A stretch of DNA of 64,000 bases, from NCBI RefSeq assembly GCF_001757105.1, contig NZ_MDHN01000010.1:1-64000 (forward strand), read 5' to 3'. Positions 26,411 to 35,038 of this stretch are shown here, one piece after another. The notes below the pieces were generated by a model. It had not been told where the DNA came from and did no database searches. It saw nothing but the letters and a program-made list of their open reading frames with translations. Position 1 is the stretch's first letter; every line of letters begins with the position of its first letter. Source of the stretch: Alteromonas confluentis (GTDB lineage Bacteria > Pseudomonadota > Gammaproteobacteria > Enterobacterales > Alteromonadaceae). Made by a program: the position numbers and the translations under genes.

Positions 26411-28183
26411 ATGACATCACTTCGTTACGACATTTCTGTTCTTTCACGTTCACAGCATACGTTCTCCGTCACAATGACAATTCCGGCTACAGACCATGAT
26501 GTGTTGGTGCTCGCTCTCCCAGCCTGGATCCCGGGAAGCTATATGGTGCGTGATTTTGCCCGAAATATCATCACGCTCAATGCAACCAACGCGTCAGGCG
26601 AGTCACTCGCTGTGGAAAAAACAGATAAACAAACCTGGTCGCTGGTCACCAACAAACAAGCAGCCAGTGTCATTTATACTGTTTATGCTTTCGACCTATC
26701 GGTACGCGCAGCCTATCTCAATGACGAATACGGATTTGTGAATGGTACCAGTGTGTTTCTGGAAGTGCCGGCGTTATCCAACGCGACGTGTGAAGTGACC
26801 GTATCGTTGCCAGAAGCCCTCGATCACTGGCACGTAGAAACCAGTATGCCGCTAACCGATCAAAATGGCGCGCATTATTTGTGTGAAAATTATGCCGAAC
26901 TTATCGATCACCCCCTCTTTATGGGTGAATGTGTGCTCGACAGCGTTAACGTAGACGGCGCGGAATTTGTATTCCTGTTCAGTGGCAATACGCCTATTAA
27001 TACCAAACGCATTTGCGAAGACATGGTACCGGTATGTCAGCATCACCTTTCTTTGTTCGGAAAACCATACCCTGTCGATCGCTACATCTTTATGACGCTG
27101 CTCAGTGACGCAGGTTTCGGCGGCCTGGAGCATCGCAGTTCAACCGCCCTGCTTTATCCCCGTTTTGATTTACCACTGGAACGTGAAGGTGGCGCTAAAA
27201 CAGATCAATACGTCACCTTCCTCAGCCTGTGTTGCCATGAATTGTTTCATACGTGGCATGTAAAGCGATTACGCCCTGCCGTTTTTCTCACACCGGATCT
27301 CAGCCAGGAAGTGTACACGCCTCAACTATGGATTTATGAGGGCTTTACCAGTTTTTACGATGACGTCACGTTGGCGCGAACTGGGTTGATATCGCCGGAA
27401 AAATATTTGGAGATTGTGGGTCAGAACCTTACCCGCCTACAAGTAACAAAAGGCCGCTTTAAGCAATCTGTGGCGGAATCCAGTTTTGATGCATGGACAA
27501 AGTTCTACAAACAAGACGCCAGTGCACCCAACAATATTGTCAGCTATTACACCAAAGGCGGCATTATCGCATTTGGGCTGGATTTATTGTTGCGTAGAGC
27601 GTCGGCTGGCAAGTTTTCGCTAGATAATCTGATGCAAGCACTGTGGCGAGATTACGGGGCCGACGAAAAAGGCACACCAGACGACGTCATAGAGAAAGTG
27701 TGTCAGTCTGAATTCAACATTGATGTGTCTGACTATCTGCAGAAAGTGGTTTATGGCTACGAAGATGTACCACTTAATGATTGGCTGGCAGATATCGGCT
27801 TGTGCCTGCACACGCGGCCTAAAAACTCAGCCGCCGATCGCGGTGGCGTTCCACCCTCGCCGGCGTATCAAAAACACCCGCTGGGCGCTGCCATTAAATC
27901 TGCCGATTTGGGTGTGACAGTACAGGTAGTATTTGAAGGCGGTGCCGCTGATCTCGCCGGTCTACAGGTGAATGATAAGATCATCGCCCTTGAAGGCTAC
28001 GTGGTTGGTGATGTACTGCTGCAACGTCTGCTTAATCAAACAGATAAAACAGAACTCGCAATCACTGTTATCCGTGATGGTCGGTTGCTTACTCTGAAAT
28101 TGCCGGTTATCGAAGAACGCCAGGAAGCTTGTTACTTCACCATCGAGGATAAAGAAAAACTGGCGGAATGGCTCACTAGCTAA
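26411..28183 (+). CDS. M61-family metallopeptidase (glycyl aminopeptidase type)
   Basis: 590 residues. A beta-rich N-terminal domain (about 1-170) precedes a thermolysin-like domain with HELFHTWHVKRLRP (His276, Glu277, His280) and the downstream Glu in YEGFTSFYDD near 312. A C-terminal PDZ domain follows near 490-560 (VTVQVVFEGGAADLAGLQVNDKII is its core; residues about 500-525). No signal peptide is evident, so cytoplasmic. M61 enzymes release N-terminal glycine or alanine. Transcribed alone; terminator at 28218. Confidence 0.93.
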   Translation: MTSLRYDISVLSRSQHTFSVTMTIPATDHDVLVLALPAWIPGSYMVRDFARNIITLNATNASGESLAVEKTDKQTWSLVTNKQAASVIYTVYAFDLSVRAAYLNDEYGFVNGTSVFLEVPALSNATCEVTVSLPEALDHWHVETSMPLTDQNGAHYLCENYAELIDHPLFMGECVLDSVNVDGAEFVFLFSGNTPINTKRICEDMVPVCQHHLSLFGKPYPVDRYIFMTLLSDAGFGGLEHRSSTALLYPRFDLPLEREGGAKTDQYVTFLSLCCHELFHTWHVKRLRPAVFLTPDLSQEVYTPQLWIYEGFTSFYDDVTLARTGLISPEKYLEIVGQNLTRLQVTKGRFKQSVAESSFDAWTKFYKQDASAPNNIVSYYTKGGIIAFGLDLLLRRASAGKFSLDNLMQALWRDYGADEKGTPDDVIEKVCQSEFNIDVSDYLQKVVYGYEDVPLNDWLADIGLCLHTRPKNSAADRGGVPPSPAYQKHPLGAAIKSADLGVTVQVVFEGGAADLAGLQVNDKIIALEGYVVGDVLLQRLLNQTDKTELAITVIRDGRLLTLKLPVIEERQEACYFTIEDKEKLAEWLTS

Positions 28184-28217
28184 GGTGCCTTTAGCAGAAT
28201 GAATGTGCCTTAAACAC

Positions 28218-28245
28218 AAAACGACGGTTGCAACCGTCGTTTTTG
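28218..28245. terminator. Terminator of M61 gene, also facing M23 gene
   Basis: AAAACGACGGTTG and CAACCGTCGTTTT form an uninterrupted 13-bp stem followed by T-rich sequence. It lies between convergent genes. Confidence 0.85.
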
Positions 28246-28267
28246 TTTATCACTTCAATCGCTAAGA

Positions 28268-29098
28268 TCAATGTCGCGCGGGTACCAGCAAGGCCGGATC
28301 AAGGCGCATCTTACCAAGATTCAGGCGCCAGTCTAAATGGGGCCCAGTAGCACGGCCTGTGGCACCAATTTTACCAATAGGATCGCCCTGCTTTAAAACA
28401 TCGCCCACTTTCACATCAGACGCATCGAGGTGCAAAAATGTGGAATACACACCCATCCCGTGATCAAGAATGACGGTGTTGCCGCTGTAATACAAATCAT
28501 CCGATAACGTAATAACGCCTGCAGCCGGTGCAACCACCAGTGTGCCCGTCGGCGCGCCCACATCAACGCCATAATGTGGTGTTTTTGGTACACCATTTAA
28601 TACACGCTGACTGCCGTAAACACCGGTGATAGGGCCTTCTGCTGGCCAGACGAACCCGGTGAACAATGCATCAAGCTCAGAAACGCCTGCTCTTGCTTTA
28701 CCCACATTGGCACTATCGCGATTGATTCTGTCGATGGTTTCTTGTGGCGGCGTGACCATGGAAGGTTTAAGGCCGTCTATGCGCTGAATATTGTAATCAC
28801 GCTTTTTAAGCGTGATGTCACGATTGCCGGATGACCCATCTGGCAGTGTCCAGCTAAGACGATGATTCAGTTTGGCATCACGGGCAAAGCCGAATACAAA
28901 CTTGCCCTGGTCATTTTGCTTCAGTGTTTCCCCATCGAGCATAATTTTGCTTCCAACGGGTAATTGACCACGAAATAAACTGCCCTGGGTAAACTTTCCG
29001 TTCAATACAAGCCCAGAGTCGTTGGCCTCGGCATGCACCATAGAAGATACACTTAGCAAAAATGTACAGGCCACAACGGCCTGGGCGATGCTTTTCAT
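28268..29098 (-). CDS. M23-family (LytM-type) metallopeptidase, periplasmic
   Basis: 276 residues from ATG 29098, whose first bases overlap the TGA of the upstream gene (TGATG). Signal peptide MKSIAQAVVACTFLLSVSSMVHA. The peptidase domain starts near 155 (FVWPAEGPITGVYGSQRVL) with HYGVDVGAP supplying the first two zinc ligands (H-x3-D), and ends GRATGPHLDWRLNLG. The usual H-x-H motif is H-L-D, so the third ligand position is Asp. It probably cuts peptidoglycan cross-links or serves as an activator. Translationally coupled to the QueD-like gene. Confidence 0.9.
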   Translation of the reverse strand: MKSIAQAVVACTFLLSVSSMVHAEANDSGLVLNGKFTQGSLFRGQLPVGSKIMLDGETLKQNDQGKFVFGFARDAKLNHRLSWTLPDGSSGNRDITLKKRDYNIQRIDGLKPSMVTPPQETIDRINRDSANVGKARAGVSELDALFTGFVWPAEGPITGVYGSQRVLNGVPKTPHYGVDVGAPTGTLVVAPAAGVITLSDDLYYSGNTVILDHGMGVYSTFLHLDASDVKVGDVLKQGDPIGKIGATGRATGPHLDWRLNLGKMRLDPALLVPARH

Positions 29099-29970
29099 CA
29101 GTCGCACACCAGTGCGCCTTTGCCCACGCCTTCATAAGCAAGAATTTTGACCGCAGCCCCTTGCTTGCGCTGCTTTTCTTGATCATAAATAAACTGTGCC
29201 AAACACTCTACGGTAGAATCTGTGGTGACCACTTCACAGTCAGCATCGGGCAACAAAATTTCGAAATAGCCTTGTGATGATTCATAGGCAAAACAGCTGT
29301 AAGACTGATCACCTGGCACATCGCCACTGGCCTGACGTTTATCGAAGGCCAGACGGTCTTCTTCCGAAGCAATATAAATGTCTTCCCAGCGAGAAGCCCA
29401 GTATTCCTGGCTCTCCAGGCTATTTTGGCCATCGACAAACACATCAATTTTAGAGCGGTGACCATGGGCAATACGCTGACAATTGCCGTCATGCTTTTTT
29501 AGCCCGTGGGTGTAATGATAAAACGGCGTTGTGATCACTTCTGTACGCAGGATGAGTTCCAAATTGTCCACATTCTCAGGCAAATGTGTGGCAAGGACTT
29601 CCCGCAAATATAAGCCAACGGACTCCATGGTGACGCTTTCACCATAAATGAACGCATAGGCTTCCGCCGGGCAATACAGTTGCAACACCCGGCCATCCTC
29701 ACAGGTAAAACGCGCATCAACTTGTTCGTCGTCGTTACGAATAATTGCAACATCATTGTAATCGGCAGGTACCAGCAATTTATGGTCGACGTAGTCATCA
29801 ATCAGGCGCTTAAGATTCTTTTTAACCTTACCGAAATCCTGAATCATACTCTCATCGTTCAGATCGCCAGATAACACCACGTCGACAATCCAGCTTTCAC
29901 CTACCATGCCGCGCTTAGGGCACAGGTAAGAGAAATCCATAACGGTGAGGTCGTTAACAAATAATTGCAT
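29098..29970 (-). CDS. Tandem T-fold protein of the 6-carboxytetrahydropterin synthase family
   Basis: 290 residues, about twice a QueD. The C-terminal half holds HGLKKHDGNCQRIAHGHRSK (residues about 150-170), the H/C/HGH zinc-catalytic pattern of QueD/PTPS enzymes. The N-terminal half starts with QLFVNDLTVMDFSYLCPKRG and contains SMIQDFGKVKKNLKRLIDDY (residues about 42-62), the QueD second-half pattern, but lacks HGH. A second C-terminal QueD-like stretch follows. No queC, queE or queF is adjacent, so a queuosine role is not implied. ATGA-type overlap with the M23 gene. Confidence 0.8.
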   Translation of the reverse strand: MQLFVNDLTVMDFSYLCPKRGMVGESWIVDVVLSGDLNDESMIQDFGKVKKNLKRLIDDYVDHKLLVPADYNDVAIIRNDDEQVDARFTCEDGRVLQLYCPAEAYAFIYGESVTMESVGLYLREVLATHLPENVDNLELILRTEVITTPFYHYTHGLKKHDGNCQRIAHGHRSKIDVFVDGQNSLESQEYWASRWEDIYIASEEDRLAFDKRQASGDVPGDQSYSCFAYESSQGYFEILLPDADCEVVTTDSTVECLAQFIYDQEKQRKQGAAVKILAYEGVGKGALVCD

Positions 29971-30141
29971 GTAAAACCTTACTACCGGAAATAATCAGCC
30001 GGCATTATACGATAAATAACCAAAAGAAACTGTTTCTCATCTTGAAGCCTGGCGAATCATCGCAGCAAGCGAACAGAAACAAAGAATGTGCGATTTTACC
30101 ACCCACACTGCCAGCCAAGCCAGTGCCGGCGGTAAAATTAG

Positions 30142-31197
30142 TTAATTTTTTGACTGTCTGGTCAACTGATCTTTCAAATTAGGAGGAATGCCCTTAATGG
30201 TAAGGGTATCCGATACGGGGTCGTAAATGACCCGTTCACCTAGAAGCTTTCGCTCAAAGCTTAACGAAACACCGCCGCCTTGGCCGGTGTATTTTGCTAA
30301 CTGGCGTAACGCAGCAGGATCGGGCTGAATAGACGCTTCCAAGGGTGCATCTAGCGTTTGCGTGAAGGCCTCGAAACTGTGCTCACTGTCGCTTTCGGGT
30401 GATAAACGTCCAGACAACTCTGTGATAGACAGGCTTTCTCCCGCATCAATTTTTTCTTTAAAGTAAGATTTTACTTCTTCGCGATGCTGCTCTTGTTCAT
30501 TACGATCCAGGTTTTCGCTGGCCAGATAAGCGTCAACGGACGAGATAAGCTGTTTATTCTGTTGCTTAATATCCACCAGCTCTTCACAGCCAATGAAATC
30601 CATAAAGAAATCTGACACCTTACGACCCATCAACCCTTTAATAAAGCTCACGTAGCGCTTTTGCTCCGGCTGAATTTCAAGCTGTGTAAGATCAATACGT
30701 ACCGCGAGCTGCATTTTGGCTAAATCAAGGTGCTCGCGGGCATTTAATTCCAACGCCTGGTTAATCTCCACGTGGGAACGGGTGTTTAACAACGTGATCA
30801 TTAAGTATTGGGTTGCCAGGAATTCATACTGACAAAAAATCAGAAAACCGGTTTGCACACTGCCCGTGTCAGTAAGGGCTTTGATAAGTTTGTCACCCGA
30901 CGACACCGTAAACTGATGAAAGATGTCTTCTAAATTATCCACCCGTTCTTTTTGCGCATGCATGAAGTCAGCAAGAGAGGCTTTAAACGGCACGCTACCC
31001 TCTGCGGTTTCCGCTGAATCGGTAAAGTGGCCAACCCCTTTACCCGGCTTGCTGTTAAAACTGTGGTTTATCTGATGGGCCAATGATTCAATTTCCGGCG
31101 TTACTGCAAGGCATTTGTCACGGGGAATAATTGAGAGCTTGCCTTCATCGGTAACGACCAAACGATGAACGACAAAATGGTGAATCAGTGCACTCAT
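30142..31197 (-). CDS. yejK: Nucleoid-associated protein YejK
   Basis: 351 residues, near the usual 335. Opening MSALIHHFVVHRLVVTDEGKLSI and the downstream NHSFNSKPGKGVGHF are typical, as is the C-terminal GERVIYDPVSDTLTIKGIPP. YejK (NdpA) binds nucleoid DNA. Divergent from yejL-yejM, an arrangement conserved in gammaproteobacteria. Preceded by a 150-base shared regulatory gap. Confidence 0.93.
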   Translation of the reverse strand: MSALIHHFVVHRLVVTDEGKLSIIPRDKCLAVTPEIESLAHQINHSFNSKPGKGVGHFTDSAETAEGSVPFKASLADFMHAQKERVDNLEDIFHQFTVSSGDKLIKALTDTGSVQTGFLIFCQYEFLATQYLMITLLNTRSHVEINQALELNAREHLDLAKMQLAVRIDLTQLEIQPEQKRYVSFIKGLMGRKVSDFFMDFIGCEELVDIKQQNKQLISSVDAYLASENLDRNEQEQHREEVKSYFKEKIDAGESLSITELSGRLSPESDSEHSFEAFTQTLDAPLEASIQPDPAALRQLAKYTGQGGGVSLSFERKLLGERVIYDPVSDTLTIKGIPPNLKDQLTRQSKN

Positions 31198-31347
31198 AGG
31201 CTAAAAGAAGTCCTGTTTGTTAAGAATTTACAGCGTATTTGCGGGATTTACGAATGAATGATTGTTATCACCCGAGCAACGATTATAATCATTTGAAATT
31301 AAATTCCATTCTTTTTTGAAAAAGAAAACAGTAAAAGAGGCGTCGCA

Positions 31348-31563
31348 ATGCCCCAACAAAGCCGTTACTCCGATTCGGATTTTGAAGCGCTAATGAATAA
31401 AGTTATCCTCACCCTTGAGGAAAATCAGGCAAACAGAGATCTTCAGCTCATGGTGCTGGGAAATGTTATCACCCATATTTTGAATACGCAGGTATCGCCA
31501 GCGAGTCGAAAAGCAATGGCAGAACAATTTGCTTCCGTACTGGTAAAAAGTGTCAAGGAATAG
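31348..31563 (+). CDS. yejL: YejL family protein (UPF0352)
   Basis: 71 residues. MPQQSRYSDSDFEALMNKVI and the LGNVITHILNTQV stretch match YejL (UPF0352). Small, cytoplasmic, no known function. It is followed by yejM after 9 bases and preceded by AGAGGCG, so the pair is an operon. Length is typical. Confidence 0.92.
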   Translation: MPQQSRYSDSDFEALMNKVILTLEENQANRDLQLMVLGNVITHILNTQVSPASRKAMAEQFASVLVKSVKE

Positions 31564-31572
31564 GTTGCAACC

Positions 31573-33090
31573 ATGATTTTAGCGGAATCTCCGCGCCGTC
31601 AACGCGTTACCCGTCTGGTCAATTGGGGCCACTGGTTCGCTCTGGCAAACATCGCCATCGCAATGATCATTGCTTCGGTGTTTATCTTTTCATCGCCGGC
31701 ACCGGGTACGTTGCTCGGCGCACTGTATTTAGTGTGCAACTGGTTCGGTCATATTGGCTTTATGACCTTCTCCGGTTTTGTCATATTTGTACTGCCGCTG
31801 TGTTACCTGGCCACCAATCCCAGGATCATCAAACTCGCCGCTTCCGCCATCGCTGCTGTAGGGCTCGCCCTCATGGCCTTCGATGCACTGCTGTTTAATC
31901 GCACGGGCTTTCATTTAAGTTTCAGTTCCGCCGACTTATTACGCAGCGAAGCCAATACACAAGTCACTGAATTCGGACTGCAACAATGGATGTACCTCTT
32001 GCTGTTGTTTGTAGTGTGGTTGGGTTTCCAACTCATTCTTGCCAATGCTATCTGGAAGCGGGTCGAACGTTTGCAACAGCATAAAATTGGCACCAAAGTC
32101 ATGGTGTTTTTCTTAGGCTGCTTTGTGGCGAGCCATGCTATTCACGTGTGGGCCGATGCCGAGTTGTACCAGCCTATCGTAAAGCAGGACAACATGTTCC
32201 CGTTGTCGTACCCGGCCACCGCAAAAACCACCATGTCACGTTATGGGTTACTCGACCTGGATCGTTACCGTGAACGACAACAATTACAGTTTGATCCGGA
32301 AATCCACCAAGTGGCTTATCCCACCGAGCCGGTGTACTGCAATATTGAATCAACGCGTACATTTGCACTGGTTGTACAAACTGACGATGCTCCACTGCCC
32401 GACTTACCGCAGTTTGATCTCCGTGAAATGGATAACTATTTCACCACCGCATCGTCACTCGATGGCCTGATTCACACCACCTTGTTCGGTGTACCTGAAA
32501 TCTATCAGGGTACGTTAAAAGACAAGCGTCCCGTACTACTCGCATTGCCTGTCGGTTTGGGCATGCCAGTGTCTATTCATGTTGATGAGACATTGCCAAC
32601 AGAAGCGCTCAATGGTTACCGCCAGCCGGTGAGTAATAATCACGACGGACTGCATATTGCCTTTTTACCTGCAGCAAAAATTGCAGAAATGCTGAATAAC
32701 GAGGTGTTTGCGAACAGCGATGTGATTATCGCAACGGGTTTCGATACCGACGGTGGCACCAGCCGCGGGAAGCTATACACCACCTTGAATGTAAAAGGTA
32801 AGTTGGCGAGCACCGAAGATTTAGCGCCTACGATCATGAATGCACTTGGTTGTCATGCGCCGGTTCAGTTCTACTCTTCGGGCCAGAACTTGCTTGCGCC
32901 GCAACGCAACTGGCTGGTGAGTACCTCTGGAGAGAAAGTCATTGTGGTCCATAACGACCAAATGATTGAAGTGTTAAGCAATGGTAGTTTTGAAATCTCT
33001 GATGTCGATACCCGTGCACGCAGTAACGACCCATTAAATGTGGATTTATTAAGCAGGGCAATTAAGCATCTGATCCACTTTTCGAAATAG
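31573..33090 (+). CDS. yejM: YejM/LapC-like inner-membrane protein (DUF3413), degenerate sulfatase-like domain
   Basis: 505 residues, about 80 shorter than E. coli YejM. Five membrane helices in the first 190 residues (LANIAIAMIIASVFIF, FMTFSGFVIFVLPLCYLA and so on) followed by RLQQ and a periplasmic domain. In the family this regulates LpxC stability, hence lipopolysaccharide synthesis, through LapB. The sulfatase-like domain lacks the expected metal-binding start (V-V-D-S-W-R in E. coli is FALVVQTDDAP here) and the T-R of the nucleophile loop (SSLDGL). It is probably an inactive scaffold. Context yejK/yejL supports the name. Confidence 0.85.
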   Translation: MILAESPRRQRVTRLVNWGHWFALANIAIAMIIASVFIFSSPAPGTLLGALYLVCNWFGHIGFMTFSGFVIFVLPLCYLATNPRIIKLAASAIAAVGLALMAFDALLFNRTGFHLSFSSADLLRSEANTQVTEFGLQQWMYLLLLFVVWLGFQLILANAIWKRVERLQQHKIGTKVMVFFLGCFVASHAIHVWADAELYQPIVKQDNMFPLSYPATAKTTMSRYGLLDLDRYRERQQLQFDPEIHQVAYPTEPVYCNIESTRTFALVVQTDDAPLPDLPQFDLREMDNYFTTASSLDGLIHTTLFGVPEIYQGTLKDKRPVLLALPVGLGMPVSIHVDETLPTEALNGYRQPVSNNHDGLHIAFLPAAKIAEMLNNEVFANSDVIIATGFDTDGGTSRGKLYTTLNVKGKLASTEDLAPTIMNALGCHAPVQFYSSGQNLLAPQRNWLVSTSGEKVIVVHNDQMIEVLSNGSFEISDVDTRARSNDPLNVDLLSRAIKHLIHFSK

Positions 33091-33111
33091 CCGGCGATAT
33101 CATTAACCATT

Positions 33112-33140
33112 AAAAACGCAGGATAAACATCCTGCGTTTT
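33112..33140. terminator. Bidirectional terminator between yejM and rlmA
   Basis: AAAAACGCAGGAT and ATCCTGCGTTTTT pair around AAAC. It lies between convergent genes and has a T-run on both strands. Confidence 0.88.
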
Positions 33141-33181
33141 TTGCTTTTAGCCTTATTACTTTTTTATTGTCGCGCTCAGCG

Positions 33182-34009
33182 CTAAACCGTTTCAGATTTT
33201 GCCCACAAACTGACGACAAAATCGGCTTCTATCTGTTTCAAATCGCGAACCAAACTCTCTCGTTTTTCTTCGCTTAATCGCCAGGTAAACGGCGTCATCA
33301 TAAGCAGAGCGCTAATTTGTTCAGCCGAGCTAAAATTGATATCAAACGACAAAGGTTCTCGTGACTGCAGCACAAAGCCAGCTCTGTGATCAACCGGTTG
33401 CTCATGTTTTCGTGGTGTTTGGTAAGCCACCGATTTGAGTGCATACAGATGCTCGGGCCCAGGTGCAACATGCAAGAGTAGTCCACCCGGCTTTAATACC
33501 CGGTGGAGTTCTTCATCATCACCAGGTGCAAATACCTGAAGCACCACGTCCACCGCGTTATTTTCTACCGGTAAATCAAAACTACTGGCAACCACGAATT
33601 GCGCCTGCTTGTATTGGCGCGCGGCAAAGTCGACGGCACTTTTTGCAATATCACTACCAGCCGCAGAAACTGACACCCCATGATTTTGTAACGCGCACTG
33701 CACTTCGTTCAAATAGCTGCCTTCACCACAGCCGGCATCGTACAGGCTTAATTCGCCTGTTTTTGTTTTCAGCGCCGATATCAGTCGCGTTGCCATTTTG
33801 TCCATCAACGGTTGATAGCCGCCCGTTTGATGAAACATCTGTCGAGCTGAAAGCATATCTTTGCTGTCGCCAGGTTGTTTACTGCCCTTTTTATGTACTG
33901 GAAGTAAATTGACATAACCCCGCTTGGATACGTCAAAACGGTGGTTATTCTCGCAGTACCAAACGGTATCGGTAGTAAGGGAAGACTGGCATAACGGGCA
34001 TCGCCACAT
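33182..34009 (-). CDS. rlmA: 23S rRNA (guanine-745 N1) methyltransferase
   Basis: 275 residues. The N terminus MWRCPLCQSSLTTDTVWYC has the RlmA zinc finger with Cys4, Cys7, Cys19 and His23. GYVNLLPVHKKGSKQPGD and DSKDMLSARQMFH follow, then SAM-binding LYDAGCGEGSYL near 95. It methylates G745 of 23S rRNA in the RlmA(I) form. The organism-specific target (745 or 748) is assumed from the gammaproteobacterial form. Transcribed alone. Confidence 0.93.
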   Translation of the reverse strand: MWRCPLCQSSLTTDTVWYCENNHRFDVSKRGYVNLLPVHKKGSKQPGDSKDMLSARQMFHQTGGYQPLMDKMATRLISALKTKTGELSLYDAGCGEGSYLNEVQCALQNHGVSVSAAGSDIAKSAVDFAARQYKQAQFVVASSFDLPVENNAVDVVLQVFAPGDDEELHRVLKPGGLLLHVAPGPEHLYALKSVAYQTPRKHEQPVDHRAGFVLQSREPLSFDINFSSAEQISALLMMTPFTWRLSEEKRESLVRDLKQIEADFVVSLWAKSETV

Positions 34010-34150
34010 GGATTGGTTCTCTTAGCGGTAAAATCCGGGGCAATGTAGCAAAAATAACGGCAAGAAGTAAGCGCTGCCTGGCAAACGCGCAAAGTAGAAA
34101 GTTGGGCAGAAATTAACCCATTACTGCCCTGTCACTGGTGACCGTAAGCA

Positions 34151-35038
34151 TTAACTGTTTCGGCTATAGAAATTAAAAATACTGGAAAAGTCCTGAGTTG
34201 CGGTATCGTTACGCTGGTGCAACCGATAAAGTTGCTGCGCCGCAGCGCCCATGGGTGTGGCTGAACCGCTTGCAGCGCTGGTATCCATTGCTAAGCTCAA
34301 GTCTTTGTTCATCAGTTGCACCATGAATCCTCCCTGATACCCGTTCGACGAGGGCACATTGTCCATCACGCCCGGGCAAGGGTTGTATTTCTGTAGAGTC
34401 CAGTTACACCCCGAGCTCTGCAACATGATGTCTGACATCACTTTTGGATCAAGGCCGTTGTCAATGGCGAGTTGCAATGCTTCCGACGTACCTGCCATGA
34501 GCACCGCAAGCAGCATATTGTTGCAAATTTTGGCAATTTGACCAGCCCCCATCGGGCCGGCATGAAACAGATTGGCACCCATGGCAGATAAAATAGCTTT
34601 GGCTTGTTCTACGGCGTTTGTTTCTCCGCCCATAATGAAGGTTAGCGTACCCGCCGTGGCACCGGCTACACCACCAGACACAGGCGCGTCAATAAACGCG
34701 TGACCGGCTTTTTCCGCTCCATCACCGACCTGCTTTGCCGTTTGCGCATCAATGGTACTGCAATCGATAATCAACGTGCTTTTGTTAAGATGAGAAAATA
34801 TACCATCGTCATTAAAATACAGCGCTTTTACGTGGGATGCGGCTGGCAGCATAGATATCACTACATCGGCGTCGGTTACTGCATCTGCGACGTTATCGGC
34901 ACCGTTGGCCCCCTGCATTGTTAGCTTTTCTACTGCCGCAGGTACCAGGTCATACACCGTTACTTCATGACCTGCTTTTAGCAGGTTTGCCGCCATTGGC
35001 GACCCCATGTTTCCTAATCCAAAAAACGCAATATGCAT
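34151..35038 (-). CDS. mmsB: 3-hydroxyisobutyrate dehydrogenase
   Basis: 295 residues from ATG 35038, whose A overlaps the TAA of the upstream hydrolase gene. Rossmann fold with FFGLGNMGSPMAANLL, then DAPVSGGVAGATAGTLTFIMGG and the catalytic Lys in GAGQIAKICNNMLL. Oxidises 3-hydroxyisobutyrate to methylmalonate semialdehyde in valine breakdown. The last gene of the mmsA operon; an alternative longer frame begins at 35080 without a good start. Confidence 0.94.
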   Translation of the reverse strand: MHIAFFGLGNMGSPMAANLLKAGHEVTVYDLVPAAVEKLTMQGANGADNVADAVTDADVVISMLPAASHVKALYFNDDGIFSHLNKSTLIIDCSTIDAQTAKQVGDGAEKAGHAFIDAPVSGGVAGATAGTLTFIMGGETNAVEQAKAILSAMGANLFHAGPMGAGQIAKICNNMLLAVLMAGTSEALQLAIDNGLDPKVMSDIMLQSSGCNWTLQKYNPCPGVMDNVPSSNGYQGGFMVQLMNKDLSLAMDTSAASGSATPMGAAAQQLYRLHQRNDTATQDFSSIFNFYSRNS

